A DNA stretch of 6,057 bases, taken from Undibacterium sp. GTDB taxonomy: Bacteria; Pseudomonadota; Gammaproteobacteria; Burkholderiales; Burkholderiaceae_D. Under the pieces are notes generated by a model, which saw only the letters and a list, made by a program, of their open reading frames with translations, was not told the origin of the DNA and did not search any database. The DNA lies in NCBI GenBank assembly GCA_019752975.1, contig JAIELM010000279.1, positions 1-6,057 on the forward strand. The letters run 5' to 3'. Positions 1-5,646 of the stretch are shown here, piece by piece (position 1 is the stretch's first letter; the number at the start of each line of letters is the position of its first letter). The position numbers were made by a program, and so were the translations under genes.

Positions 1-363
1 GACCGCACCATTACCGTGGCTTTTACCGTCTCTGCAAGTCTGGCCTTGTTGTTAGCCAGCGGCTGGGTGGCCCCCATCATCGCCGTCGTATTAATGGGCG
101 CAGTGGGTTTAGGTACAGGTATCGCAGGCCCATCGCGCGATTTACTTATCCGCGCAGCAGCACCAAAAAATGCCACGGGTCGTGTCTACGGCGTGGTGTA
201 TTCAGGTCTCGATATTGGCCTAGCGTTCTCACCATTACTGTTTGGCGCAATCATGGATGCCCATCATCCACAGTGGGTATTCGTCTGCATAGGATTTTTT
301 CAAATGTTGGCCATTTTTACTGCAGTGAATGTCGGGTGTAAGACTAGGACGCTTAATGCCTAA
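1..363 (+). CDS. MFS transporter, C-terminal part (5' end outside window)
   Basis: The frame is open from the first base and ends at TAA 361-363, giving the last 120 residues of an integral inner-membrane protein. Four hydrophobic stretches are visible at about residues 2-20, 21-43, 60-85 and 90-108. This fits the last helices of a 12-helix major facilitator. A cytoplasmic-loop-like segment (GPSRDLLIRAAAPKNATGR) followed by a Gly-rich helix with a YSGLDIG stretch and a closing MD pair is typical of drug/metabolite:H+ antiporter-type MFS proteins. The substrate cannot be told from this fragment. A GTG at 16-18 lies inside the gene and is not the real start. No hairpin with a T-run follows the stop closely. 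The next genes are on the other strand, so this gene ends a rightward unit. Confidence is high for an MFS-like membrane protein, low for any specific function. Confidence 0.85.
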   Translation, partial: DRTITVAFTVSASLALLLASGWVAPIIAVVLMGAVGLGTGIAGPSRDLLIRAAAPKNATGRVYGVVYSGLDIGLAFSPLLFGAIMDAHHPQWVFVCIGFFQMLAIFTAVNVGCKTRTLNA

Positions 364-447
364 TGTTGACTGCTTTTAAGATCTACGACCTTGTGTTGAG
401 TTGAGTCCCACTACCCAGATACTATCGATGGCAGGTATTTTCCTATA

Positions 448-621
448 TTAACTTATATTAAAATAACTCTCCATGCAATTTTGATATACCTGTGAGCCAC
501 TTGGACCCTTTTTCAAGCATGTCTTATTGCAAAAATACTGAGGTGGCGGATAGGAAAGCGCTGTACTTATCCCAATTATTATTAACAACTAAACTAATTT
601 TTAGCCAGTAAATCTCAACAT
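448..621 (-). pseudogene. Decayed copy of the twin-cysteine exported peptide gene (copy A)
   Basis: Read on the minus strand from ATG 621-619, this stretch aligns codon for codon, without gaps, with the intact peptide gene at 827-991. It is interrupted by TAA (603-601, codon 7) and TAG (591-589, codon 11), both inside the signal-peptide part. Downstream the frame stays open and keeps YPPPQYFCNK, GSQVYQ and CM. Over the 30 residues from YPPP to the last cysteine position, 22 are identical to the intact copy. Of those 22 matching codons, 9 differ only synonymously. The fourth cysteine is replaced by tyrosine, and the reading frame runs a few codons further to TAA 450-448. The GGAG ribosome site 7 nt before ATG is retained. 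No start between the stops and the mature part would give a usable signal peptide, so this copy is probably dead. Confidence 0.72.
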
Positions 622-706
622 TCTTTGGCTCCATTTATTTGTTTCGCGTGCTTAGATTTTGCTATCCAAATCATAAGCTCGATTGCTACGTCATTTGATT
701 CAGATA

Positions 707-742
707 AAAACGGTTCTCAAAAGACAAATTGAAAACCGCTTT
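707..742 (-). terminator. Probable intrinsic terminator of the small peptide gene
   Basis: Arms at 707-720 and 729-742 pair at 12 of 14 positions around the 8-nt loop AAGACAAA. On the minus strand the second arm runs into TTTTTATC. This hairpin plus T-run lies about 85 nt downstream of the stop codon of the peptide gene at 827-991, in the right orientation to end its transcript. The stem is only moderately GC-rich, so the strength is uncertain. Confidence 0.45.
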
Positions 743-826
743 GAATATACCTATGCCACTATCAAAGGGAATCAGTTCAATAAATTCACTGATTACGTCT
801 ATGTACCACGATGGCTGGGTATAGAA

Positions 827-991
827 TTACAAACAATTTTCCATGCATTCTTGGTAAACCTGTGAGCCTCTAGGTCCTTCTTTGATGCAGAGTTTATTGC
901 AGAAATATTCCGGTGGTGGATATGCGAAAGCAGCGCTAACACCGATTGTTAATAATAATGCGACCAATTTTTTACTTGTGATTTTAAACAT
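827..991 (-). CDS. Small exported cysteine-rich peptide, twin CX3C (54 aa)
   Basis: ATG 991-989 to TAA 829-827 encodes 54 residues. GGAG lies 7 nt upstream of the ATG. Residues 1-23 form a classic Sec signal peptide: a Lys-rich start (MFKITSKK), a hydrophobic core LVALLLTIGVSAA and a signal peptidase I-type AFA ending. The predicted mature peptide is about 31 residues, beginning YPPPEYF. It holds four cysteines at 31, 35, 49 and 53, i.e. C-x3-C-x13-C-x3-C. This twin CX3C spacing is known from disulfide-stapled helical hairpins (small Tim proteins, plant alpha-hairpinins), so a periplasmic or secreted two-disulfide hairpin is inferred. Function is unknown: antimicrobial, inhibitor, signal or chaperone roles are all possible. 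That it is a real gene is supported by a neighbouring degenerate paralogue (448-621) differing mainly by synonymous and conservative changes. It lies downstream of, and on the same strand as, a membrane-anchored CxxC protein. A 60-codon open frame on the plus strand (683-865) overlaps its end and looks spurious. Confidence 0.72.
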   Translation of the reverse strand: MFKITSKKLVALLLTIGVSAAFAYPPPEYFCNKLCIKEGPRGSQVYQECMENCL

Positions 992-1078
992 TGAACAGCT
1001 CCGTTTTAAATATGGATAAGGCGAAAGAGACTACAACGCACATTCGTCGCCCATTCAAATGTACGAAATCTTACATCT

Positions 1079-1097
1079 TGACTTAATATACAAGTCA
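1079..1097. repeat. Short inverted repeat upstream of the peptide gene
   Basis: TGACTT (1079-1084) and AAGTCA (1092-1097) are perfect inverted arms around 7 AT-rich bases. It lies about 90 nt upstream of the peptide gene's ATG on the minus strand. It could be an operator, but six-base arms are near what chance gives. Apart from this and the 1189-1278 element, nothing else was recognised in 992-1284. Confidence 0.25.
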
Positions 1098-1188
1098 TCC
1101 CAACTACCCGTTCCCACAGCCGTATAGTCGGCCATACATTCTATATATTTTGAAGAGCCTTTTTATCTTGCCTCCTCAACTCTATGGT

Positions 1189-1278
1189 TTACGCAAAATT
1201 ACGCTGACTAAGCGCGGAGCCAAAGGCAGCACCTTAGTGCGACTAGGCGAATACAGCAGCAGCGTTTGTTTTGCATAA
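1189..1278. repeat. 90-bp element with terminal inverted repeats (MITE/REP-like)
   Basis: TTACGCAAAA at 1189-1198 is the inverted complement, with one mismatch, of TTTTGCATAA at 1269-1278. The similarity continues inward, with ACGCTG after the left end and CAGCGT before the right end. The interior is clearly richer in GC than the surrounding DNA and carries small hairpins such as GCCAAAGGC. These are the features of a short non-autonomous mobile or palindromic intergenic repeat. No target-site duplication is evident. On the minus strand it contains a 22-codon frame (1276-1208) with five cysteines. The plus strand is also open over its length to a TAA at its right end. The right end lies 6 nt from the remnant peptide copy at 1285-1338, so insertion may have truncated that copy. 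Confidence 0.45.
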
Positions 1279-1284
1279 GTCCTA

Positions 1285-1338
1285 GATGCGCTACTTATTG
1301 CAGAAATAGAATGGCTATTGACATACGAAAGCGGCGCG
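1285..1338 (-). pseudogene. Remnant of a third twin-cysteine peptide copy (copy C)
   Basis: Read on the minus strand, 18 codons align without gaps to residues 19-36 of the intact peptide (827-991). About 37 of 54 bases match, including an uninterrupted 14-base core TATTTCTGCAATAA that encodes YFCNK. Residue matches include AAF, one proline of PPP, YFCNK and the following I. The frame holds two stop codons (TAG at 1317-1315 and 1293-1291), and flanking stops lie just outside (TGA 1341-1339, TAG 1284-1282). The signal peptide is mostly unrecognisable, and the C-terminal half is missing where the 1189-1278 element begins. It is a fossil of the same gene family rather than a working gene. The match is short, so chance similarity is not fully excluded. 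Confidence 0.45.
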
Positions 1339-1376
1339 TCATAAAACACAAGGAATATTTTTAAAATTTGACTTTT

Positions 1377-1829
1377 TCAATTAATATTTTTATTGTTATT
1401 TACTGCTTGTTCTAGTTGGGCTTTCTCCAATACTCCCAAAGCATTATCGAATACATTAGGGTAGTAACCATTAATTAAACGATTACCTATAATCACGACT
1501 GGAACACCAGTGACACCTAGGGACTTAAACATTGAGGTGGCGGCGGATGCTGCGTTGACATTCACATTGATGAATCTGACGTTTTTTTCTTGTAGATAAC
1601 TTCTAGTTTTTTTACAAAAACTACAATCAGTCGTACCATAGACGATGACTCTTATGTCGCTATCAGAAAAGTGACTAGTATAGTTTCCCTCTACGTAATT
1701 CGTTTTGAACTCTTTTGAAAGATACTGAATACCATAACCAATTCCCAAACCGAACATGACAATCAGTATCAAAAAACCTGTTTTTTTGAAAATTGCTATT
1801 GCTCGATATTTGGAGAGTTGATTTGACAT
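1377..1829 (-). CDS. Membrane-anchored glutaredoxin/thioredoxin-fold protein (CSFC)
   Basis: The protein has 150 residues from ATG 1829-1827. This start is chosen because GAGG sits 5 nt upstream; an in-frame ATG at 1850-1848 would add seven residues but has a poorer ribosome site. After a basic N-terminus (KYR, KK) comes one hydrophobic helix at about residues 18-37, then a linker. A glutaredoxin-like domain of about 80 residues begins at IRVIVYG. It has a redox motif C69-S-F-C72, a beta-strand FINVNVN, the cis-proline pair V109-P110, and the INGYY segment that replaces the usual glutaredoxin GG(F/Y) region. By the positive-inside rule the catalytic domain should face the periplasm, making it a thiol-disulfide exchange protein there; cytoplasmic orientation cannot be excluded. 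It is the first minus-strand gene of this region, upstream of the exported four-cysteine peptide gene and its degenerate copies. No clear terminator follows, so co-transcription is possible. The exact substrate is unknown. Confidence 0.82.
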   Translation of the reverse strand: MSNQLSKYRAIAIFKKTGFLILIVMFGLGIGYGIQYLSKEFKTNYVEGNYTSHFSDSDIRVIVYGTTDCSFCKKTRSYLQEKNVRFINVNVNAASAATSMFKSLGVTGVPVVIIGNRLINGYYPNVFDNALGVLEKAQLEQAVNNNKNIN

Positions 1830-2117
1830 TTTTGCCTCATTAATACTCATCGTAGTCTTTCATTTTTTTATAAATAACATTGATTAGCCACTTATTTAAA
1901 ATTTATTAAATAAAGTCATTCTGACTCTCGTGATAAGGTTCCTTTTACATCTAATGTTAGGCTTGGAAACATTTCGAAGTCGACTTAGAGACCGACCAAA
2001 CCTCATAAAATTAAACTATAGGCACGTAGTACACTACGGCATATCAAGCGATCACTTCTCAAAAATTCTTGAGTTAAAATATAACATACGTAAATAGTTC
2101 TAATGATAATCCTCATC

Positions 2118-2141
2118 AAACCTGTACCAAAGTACAGGTTT
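2118..2141. repeat. Perfect 10-bp stem, 4-nt loop hairpin
   Basis: AAACCTGTAC (2118-2127) and GTACAGGTTT (2132-2141) pair perfectly around the tetraloop CAAA. Neither strand has a T-run after it, so it is not a standard intrinsic terminator. It could be an operator, a leader RNA hairpin, or a remnant of a mobile element. It lies about 195 nt before the kinase start. Confidence 0.6.
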
Positions 2142-2226
2142 CGTCGGCTGGCTTTATGATTTGAGATAATAAAAAAACGACACGAGAAACACCTCTAAGC
2201 TAGCAAATTTGTCGTATTTCTTAACA

Positions 2227-2256
2227 GATCAAATACTCTTTTATAAGTATTTGATC
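2227..2256. promoter_or_regulatory. Perfect 11-bp inverted repeat upstream of the kinase, candidate operator
   Basis: GATCAAATACT (2227-2237) and AGTATTTGATC (2246-2256) are perfect inverted arms separated by 8 bases. The AT-rich arms and 19-base centre-to-centre spacing (nearly two helical turns) suit a dimeric DNA-binding protein. It ends about 78 bases before the chosen kinase start, a position suited to promoter control. The binding protein is unknown; the adjacent NarL-type regulator is one candidate. Confidence 0.5.
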
Positions 2257-2334
2257 GATCATTATTCCCGTCGGAAAAAGTAACTGCTGGTTCTTTATTA
2301 CCCCAAAAAAAAATCATACTTGCCAATCTTACTT

Positions 2335-4821
2335 ATGTCTAAAATGATCCGACACCTAGATCTTCACATCGCACTCGCTGGATTATTTTTTTTTCAAATT
2401 CAGGTTTCATCGGCACAATCGCAACCGCTCCCATACAATTACATCAATATAAAGACAATAATTGAAGCCGATAATCGCAACAACCCTTTGCTGTCATTAA
2501 AGTTAGAGGAGGAAACCCTGTCCCTGCTTGGCACAAATGGCGATAAGAAAGAGCGTATCTCGCTTCTCGCTTTCCTCTCCCGCGATGCCTTATCGCTAAG
2601 ACAATTCACCAAGGCACTGACAGCTGCTCGAGAAGGTCAGGCCTTGATAAGCGAACACGGTGCCGCTGTCGATCGTGTACACTTCAGCGTACTTGTAGCA
2701 TGGATTTTTATGGAAAATGAGCCAAAGCAAGCCGACGCTGAAATGCAATTAATCGCTCCTTTGCTTTCCGAACTTGCCCTGAGCGAGAATCACGAGTTAC
2801 GAATGGAAGCAGCCCTGGCGTTTCGCACACTTGGAATGATCAAGAAAAAAGTTAATCGTGTTTCGGACTCAATGCAGGCTCTTATCAAGGCACTCCAGCT
2901 TTATGAAGGCCTAGATGATGTTAGAGGACAGGGACTTACCCACTCAGCCATTGGAGATAATCACTTTCGTGCTGGTCGCTACGCCGAGGCCGAGGCCGAG
3001 ATTATCAAAGCGCTGAAGATCACCGCCGCGTACAAGGACGATGGCCTTTCCGCACTTTTACATGTAGATTTGGCAGGTATCTATGCAAATATGGGGCGTG
3101 TGAATCAACAAATAAAAGAACTCGAAATCACACAAGTATTTGCTGAAAAAGCGCAAAGAACTGACATCCGCTTAAACGCCATGGTAGATCTAGCCGACGT
3201 GAGTCTCAAACTGAAGAACTATCCTATGGCGCTCCGACGGGCAAACGAGGCCATTACCTTGGCAAAAAAAGTCGATGATCGCACCTCGCTGTTTATCTCC
3301 ACGGTCAATAAAGGAGTCGCACTAAATCGCCTCAAACGTGACGGCGGAATCCCATTAATCAAGCAGGCTTTGGACTATTTCACCAGTGTCGATAACCAGG
3401 TTGTCGTTGAAATTACCGGTGTACTGGCGGATGAATACGCATTCAATGGTGATTTCGAAAAGGCTTATCAAACCCAGCAAAGCTTTAAGAACTTAAGTGA
3501 CAATCTGACCCGTCAAGCTGATCAAAAACGCATTACAGAAATGCTGGCAGGCTACCAAAGTGAAAAGCAGCAGAGCGAAATTGATACCCTTCACAAAGAT
3601 CGTTTGACCCAAGCGCGCTTTCGCAATCTTTGGATTCTCGCTGGCTTACTAGGTTTTTTTATTGCCCTGATTTTGATATTTGGCCGCAAGCGTCTACGGG
3701 AATCAAACAACGAACTCACCCGTTTTCTCGCAGTTGCAGGCCATGACCTAAGACAGCCGATGCATGCGCTGGATCTATATCTCGGCGCACTTGCAAATAT
3801 GGTGCTTCCAGAAAAAGCACGCGCCATTCTGGAAAATGCAACGCAATGCGCGATGACTATGGATACGATGTTCATGGCATTACTTGATTTATCCCGCCTC
3901 GAAGCACGTACGGTGCAGGTCCAGATCAAGCATTTCCCGCTTGCGGAAATTCTTTCCGGGATAGAAAATGAATTCACACCACAAGCCCAAGAAAAAGGTA
4001 TCGCATTTCACGTTGAACCGAGCACTGCATGGGTGTCAAGTGATTCTATCTTAGTCTCACAAATACTAAGAAATCTTACGGTCAATGCAATACGCTACAC
4101 CGACACAGGGAGAGTTAGCATCCTGTGCGAGGCGCATGGTTCTTCCATGAGAATCTCTGTAAGCGATACTGGTATCGGTATCGAACCACGTTTGCAGAAA
4201 ACAATATTTGATGAATTCAACCAAGGCAATGTAACTGCACTGAGACGTGCACATGGCATGGGGCTTGGTCTTGCAATAGTTAAGCGAGTAGCGCGCCTGT
4301 TAACTGCGACCCTTAGCGTCGTCTCAGTACCGAACCGAGGATCGACATTTACGCTTGAACTTCCATCGGCGCCGATTCGAACACGTATTACAAAAAATGA
4401 CGAATTACCGGCTGGGAAGACCGACATTATCAGCGGTAAACTTGTGGTCTTTATCGACGATGAAGATAGTATACGGCAAGCAATGAATATATTGCTTGAA
4501 CAATGGGGCTGTATAGTTGTACTGGCTAAAACTACAAAAGAAGCGATAGAACAACTGGTAAATTCGCTCCAAGAACCTTACGTATTGATTTGCGACTATG
4601 CACTAAATGGCGACGATAACGGAGTTGAAGCAATTAGGGAACTACGGGATATGTTCAATCGGGAGATTCCCGCTATGCTTGTCACAGGTAATACCTTAAC
4701 AAAAAACTTTTTGGATGAGATATCCGTCGATCTGCCAATTTTGTATAAGCCAATCCAAGCCGATAGCCTACGTGCCGCACTCACGTGCCTACTTAACGCA
4801 GCTAACGATGATTACGGGTAG
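2335..4821 (+). CDS. Hybrid sensor histidine kinase with exported TPR sensor region
   Basis: The protein has 828 residues from ATG 2335. A TTG at 2320 and an ATG at 2344 are alternative starts; none has a clear ribosome site, and 2335 gives a good signal peptide (about residues 1-27, ending VSSA). Residues about 28-395 are helical and TPR-like, clearest at about 160-330. A charged, probably coiled segment leads to one transmembrane helix at 432-450. The cytoplasmic part has a HisKA domain with the phospho-accepting H470 in HDLRQP. HATPase follows, with N-box N584, DTGIG at 611-615 and GMGLGLAIV from 641. The C-terminal receiver domain has D708/D709, phospho-acceptor D754, T784 and K805-P806. 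All catalytic residues are present. It should autophosphorylate on H470 in response to a cue sensed by the probably periplasmic TPR region, and pass phosphate to its own receiver and/or the regulator encoded 168 bases downstream. TPRs usually bind proteins or peptides. The ligand is unknown. Confidence 0.93.
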   Translation: MSKMIRHLDLHIALAGLFFFQIQVSSAQSQPLPYNYINIKTIIEADNRNNPLLSLKLEEETLSLLGTNGDKKERISLLAFLSRDALSLRQFTKALTAAREGQALISEHGAAVDRVHFSVLVAWIFMENEPKQADAEMQLIAPLLSELALSENHELRMEAALAFRTLGMIKKKVNRVSDSMQALIKALQLYEGLDDVRGQGLTHSAIGDNHFRAGRYAEAEAEIIKALKITAAYKDDGLSALLHVDLAGIYANMGRVNQQIKELEITQVFAEKAQRTDIRLNAMVDLADVSLKLKNYPMALRRANEAITLAKKVDDRTSLFISTVNKGVALNRLKRDGGIPLIKQALDYFTSVDNQVVVEITGVLADEYAFNGDFEKAYQTQQSFKNLSDNLTRQADQKRITEMLAGYQSEKQQSEIDTLHKDRLTQARFRNLWILAGLLGFFIALILIFGRKRLRESNNELTRFLAVAGHDLRQPMHALDLYLGALANMVLPEKARAILENATQCAMTMDTMFMALLDLSRLEARTVQVQIKHFPLAEILSGIENEFTPQAQEKGIAFHVEPSTAWVSSDSILVSQILRNLTVNAIRYTDTGRVSILCEAHGSSMRISVSDTGIGIEPRLQKTIFDEFNQGNVTALRRAHGMGLGLAIVKRVARLLTATLSVVSVPNRGSTFTLELPSAPIRTRITKNDELPAGKTDIISGKLVVFIDDEDSIRQAMNILLEQWGCIVVLAKTTKEAIEQLVNSLQEPYVLICDYALNGDDNGVEAIRELRDMFNREIPAMLVTGNTLTKNFLDEISVDLPILYKPIQADSLRAALTCLLNAANDDYG

Positions 4822-4858
4822 GAGGATGTTCGTGTGCGATACTGAAATTTATGCCTAA
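4819..4858 (+). other. Consensus ribosome site with a tiny frame after the kinase stop
   Basis: TAGGAGG (4819-4825) overlaps the kinase stop codon and is the best Shine-Dalgarno sequence in the window. It is followed 6 nt later by GTG 4832, starting an 8-codon frame that ends at TAA 4856-4858; an in-frame ATG at 4826 is too close to the site. It may be a leader peptide, a relic of a former coupled gene start, or chance. No further coding follows before the regulator gene. Confidence 0.25.
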
Positions 4859-4919
4859 CGAAGTTTCATTATCCTGCTATAGCGATTTCCTTTTCAATGA
4901 ATACCCGTGGCCCCTTGGC

Positions 4920-4948
4920 TTGATTGAATCATTGGGCTTACCTAGCAT
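4920..4948 (+). promoter_or_regulatory. Candidate sigma70-type promoter of the response regulator
   Basis: TTGATT (4920-4925) and TAGCAT (4943-4948) are separated by 17 bases; each matches four of six consensus positions. Transcription would start near 4955, about 35 bases before the regulator ATG. A small palindrome TGATT-G-AATCA (4921-4931) covers the -35 box and could be an operator. The 168-base gap after the kinase makes a separate promoter plausible, though read-through is equally possible because no terminator is seen in the gap. Confidence 0.33.
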
Positions 4949-4989
4949 TACTCCCTCATCATGAAAAATAATAGGCGAATTCAATTAAA

Positions 4990-5646
4990 ATGAAAAAAAC
5001 AATCTTAATTATTGAAGACCACCCAGTTTATCGCGATGCATTGTATGGCCTCCTTTCCTTGCTAATCGCAGACACAAAAATTGTTGCTGTCTATTCGATC
5101 GAAGAAGCCATTGTGATGGCAAGTCATATCGAACACGTCAACCTGATTTTGGTTGACCTTGGCTTACCTGGGATCAATGGCGTCGATGCGATCAAGTATC
5201 TAAAAGAAAAATGGCCAAAAACGGAAATCGTCGTTATTACAGCGTCAGATGATCGTAGAGAGATCAATCTCGCATTGCGTGCAGGCGCACGAATCATAAT
5301 TTCCAAATCAATACCGAGCAAGAAAATTATTCAAGTCATCGAAAAGGTTCTTCGAAAAGAAACGCTGGAAGATAATTGGATCACTGACCGTACAACAAAT
5401 TTATCTCCCGCTCGGTGCACCATCAATTTGACCCCTCGCCAGCAAGAAACCTTGGTTTTACTTTGTAAAGGTTTGCCGAATAAGGAAATCGCCCTTAGAT
5501 TGCAAGTTACTGAAAGGACAGTGAAGATGCATATTTCTTCAATATTTCTCTATTTTGGGGTGGGAAATAGAGTCCATGCCACATTAGCAGCCCGAAAATT
5601 GGGACTTGATACGGCCTCCGTGAGCGCTCAAGCAATAATAAATTAG
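4990..5646 (+). CDS. NarL/FixJ-family response regulator (REC + LuxR-type HTH)
   Basis: The protein has 218 residues, a normal length for the family. The receiver domain covers about residues 3-120, with acidic pair E9/D10, phospho-acceptor D56 in LVDLGLPG, T84 and K106. K106 is followed by serine rather than the usual proline. A linker leads to a LuxR/GerE-type helix-turn-helix at about 147-207: LTPRQQETLVLL, NKEIALRLQVTERTVKMH as the recognition region, then GVGNRVHATLAARKLGL. When phosphorylated it should dimerise and bind DNA to control transcription. It lies downstream of the hybrid kinase on the same strand and is its likely partner. Its ribosome site is weak (only AATTAAA directly before ATG 4990). 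Targets are unknown; dyads upstream of the kinase and of this gene are candidate sites for autoregulation. Confidence 0.93.
   Translation: MKKTILIIEDHPVYRDALYGLLSLLIADTKIVAVYSIEEAIVMASHIEHVNLILVDLGLPGINGVDAIKYLKEKWPKTEIVVITASDDRREINLALRAGARIIISKSIPSKKIIQVIEKVLRKETLEDNWITDRTTNLSPARCTINLTPRQQETLVLLCKGLPNKEIALRLQVTERTVKMHISSIFLYFGVGNRVHATLAARKLGLDTASVSAQAIIN

Larger units (their letters stand above)
1830..2334. promoter_or_regulatory. Divergent intergenic region between the redox protein and the kinase
   Basis: About 500 bases without a convincing gene, apart from the alternative seven-codon N-terminal extension of the redox gene (1830-1850). It is AT-rich and must hold the promoters of both divergent genes, although no convincing -35/-10 pair stands out. 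It contains four inverted repeats: 2025-2038 (CGTAGT-AC-ACTACG), 2058-2073 (CTCAA-N6-TTGAG), 2118-2141 (10-bp arms) and 2227-2256 (11-bp arms). The last two are listed separately. Such density of dyads is consistent with operators or structured leader RNA. Confidence 0.5.

Noticed and set aside
364..447. Possible promoter or terminator after the MFS gene (TTGAGT ... TACTAT)
   Set aside because: The boxes are poor, nothing is encoded downstream on that strand, and there is no stable hairpin with a T-run.
683..865. Sixty-codon plus-strand open frame
   Set aside because: It overlaps the minus-strand peptide gene, has no ribosome site or recognisable domain, and covers the hairpin at 707-742. 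The minus-strand reading is supported by a paralogue and a signal peptide.
2104..2160. Eighteen-codon plus-strand frame starting ATG 2104 across the perfect hairpin
   Set aside because: It has no ribosome site, and the dyad symmetry explains the sequence better than coding does.
2401..2414. CAGGTTTCATCGGC, near-repeat of 2135-2148
   Set aside because: It is a 13 of 14 match lying in the kinase signal-peptide coding region; most likely coincidence.
3591..3977. 128-codon minus-strand open frame inside the kinase gene
   Set aside because: It lies wholly inside the HisKA/transmembrane coding region of the kinase, and its Arg/Ser-rich composition is typical of an antisense shadow.
4066..4784. 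Three minus-strand open frames inside the kinase HATPase and receiver regions
   Set aside because: They are antisense shadows of strongly conserved kinase coding sequence, without ribosome sites or domains.
5124..5321. Minus-strand open frame inside the response regulator
   Set aside because: It is an antisense shadow of the receiver domain.
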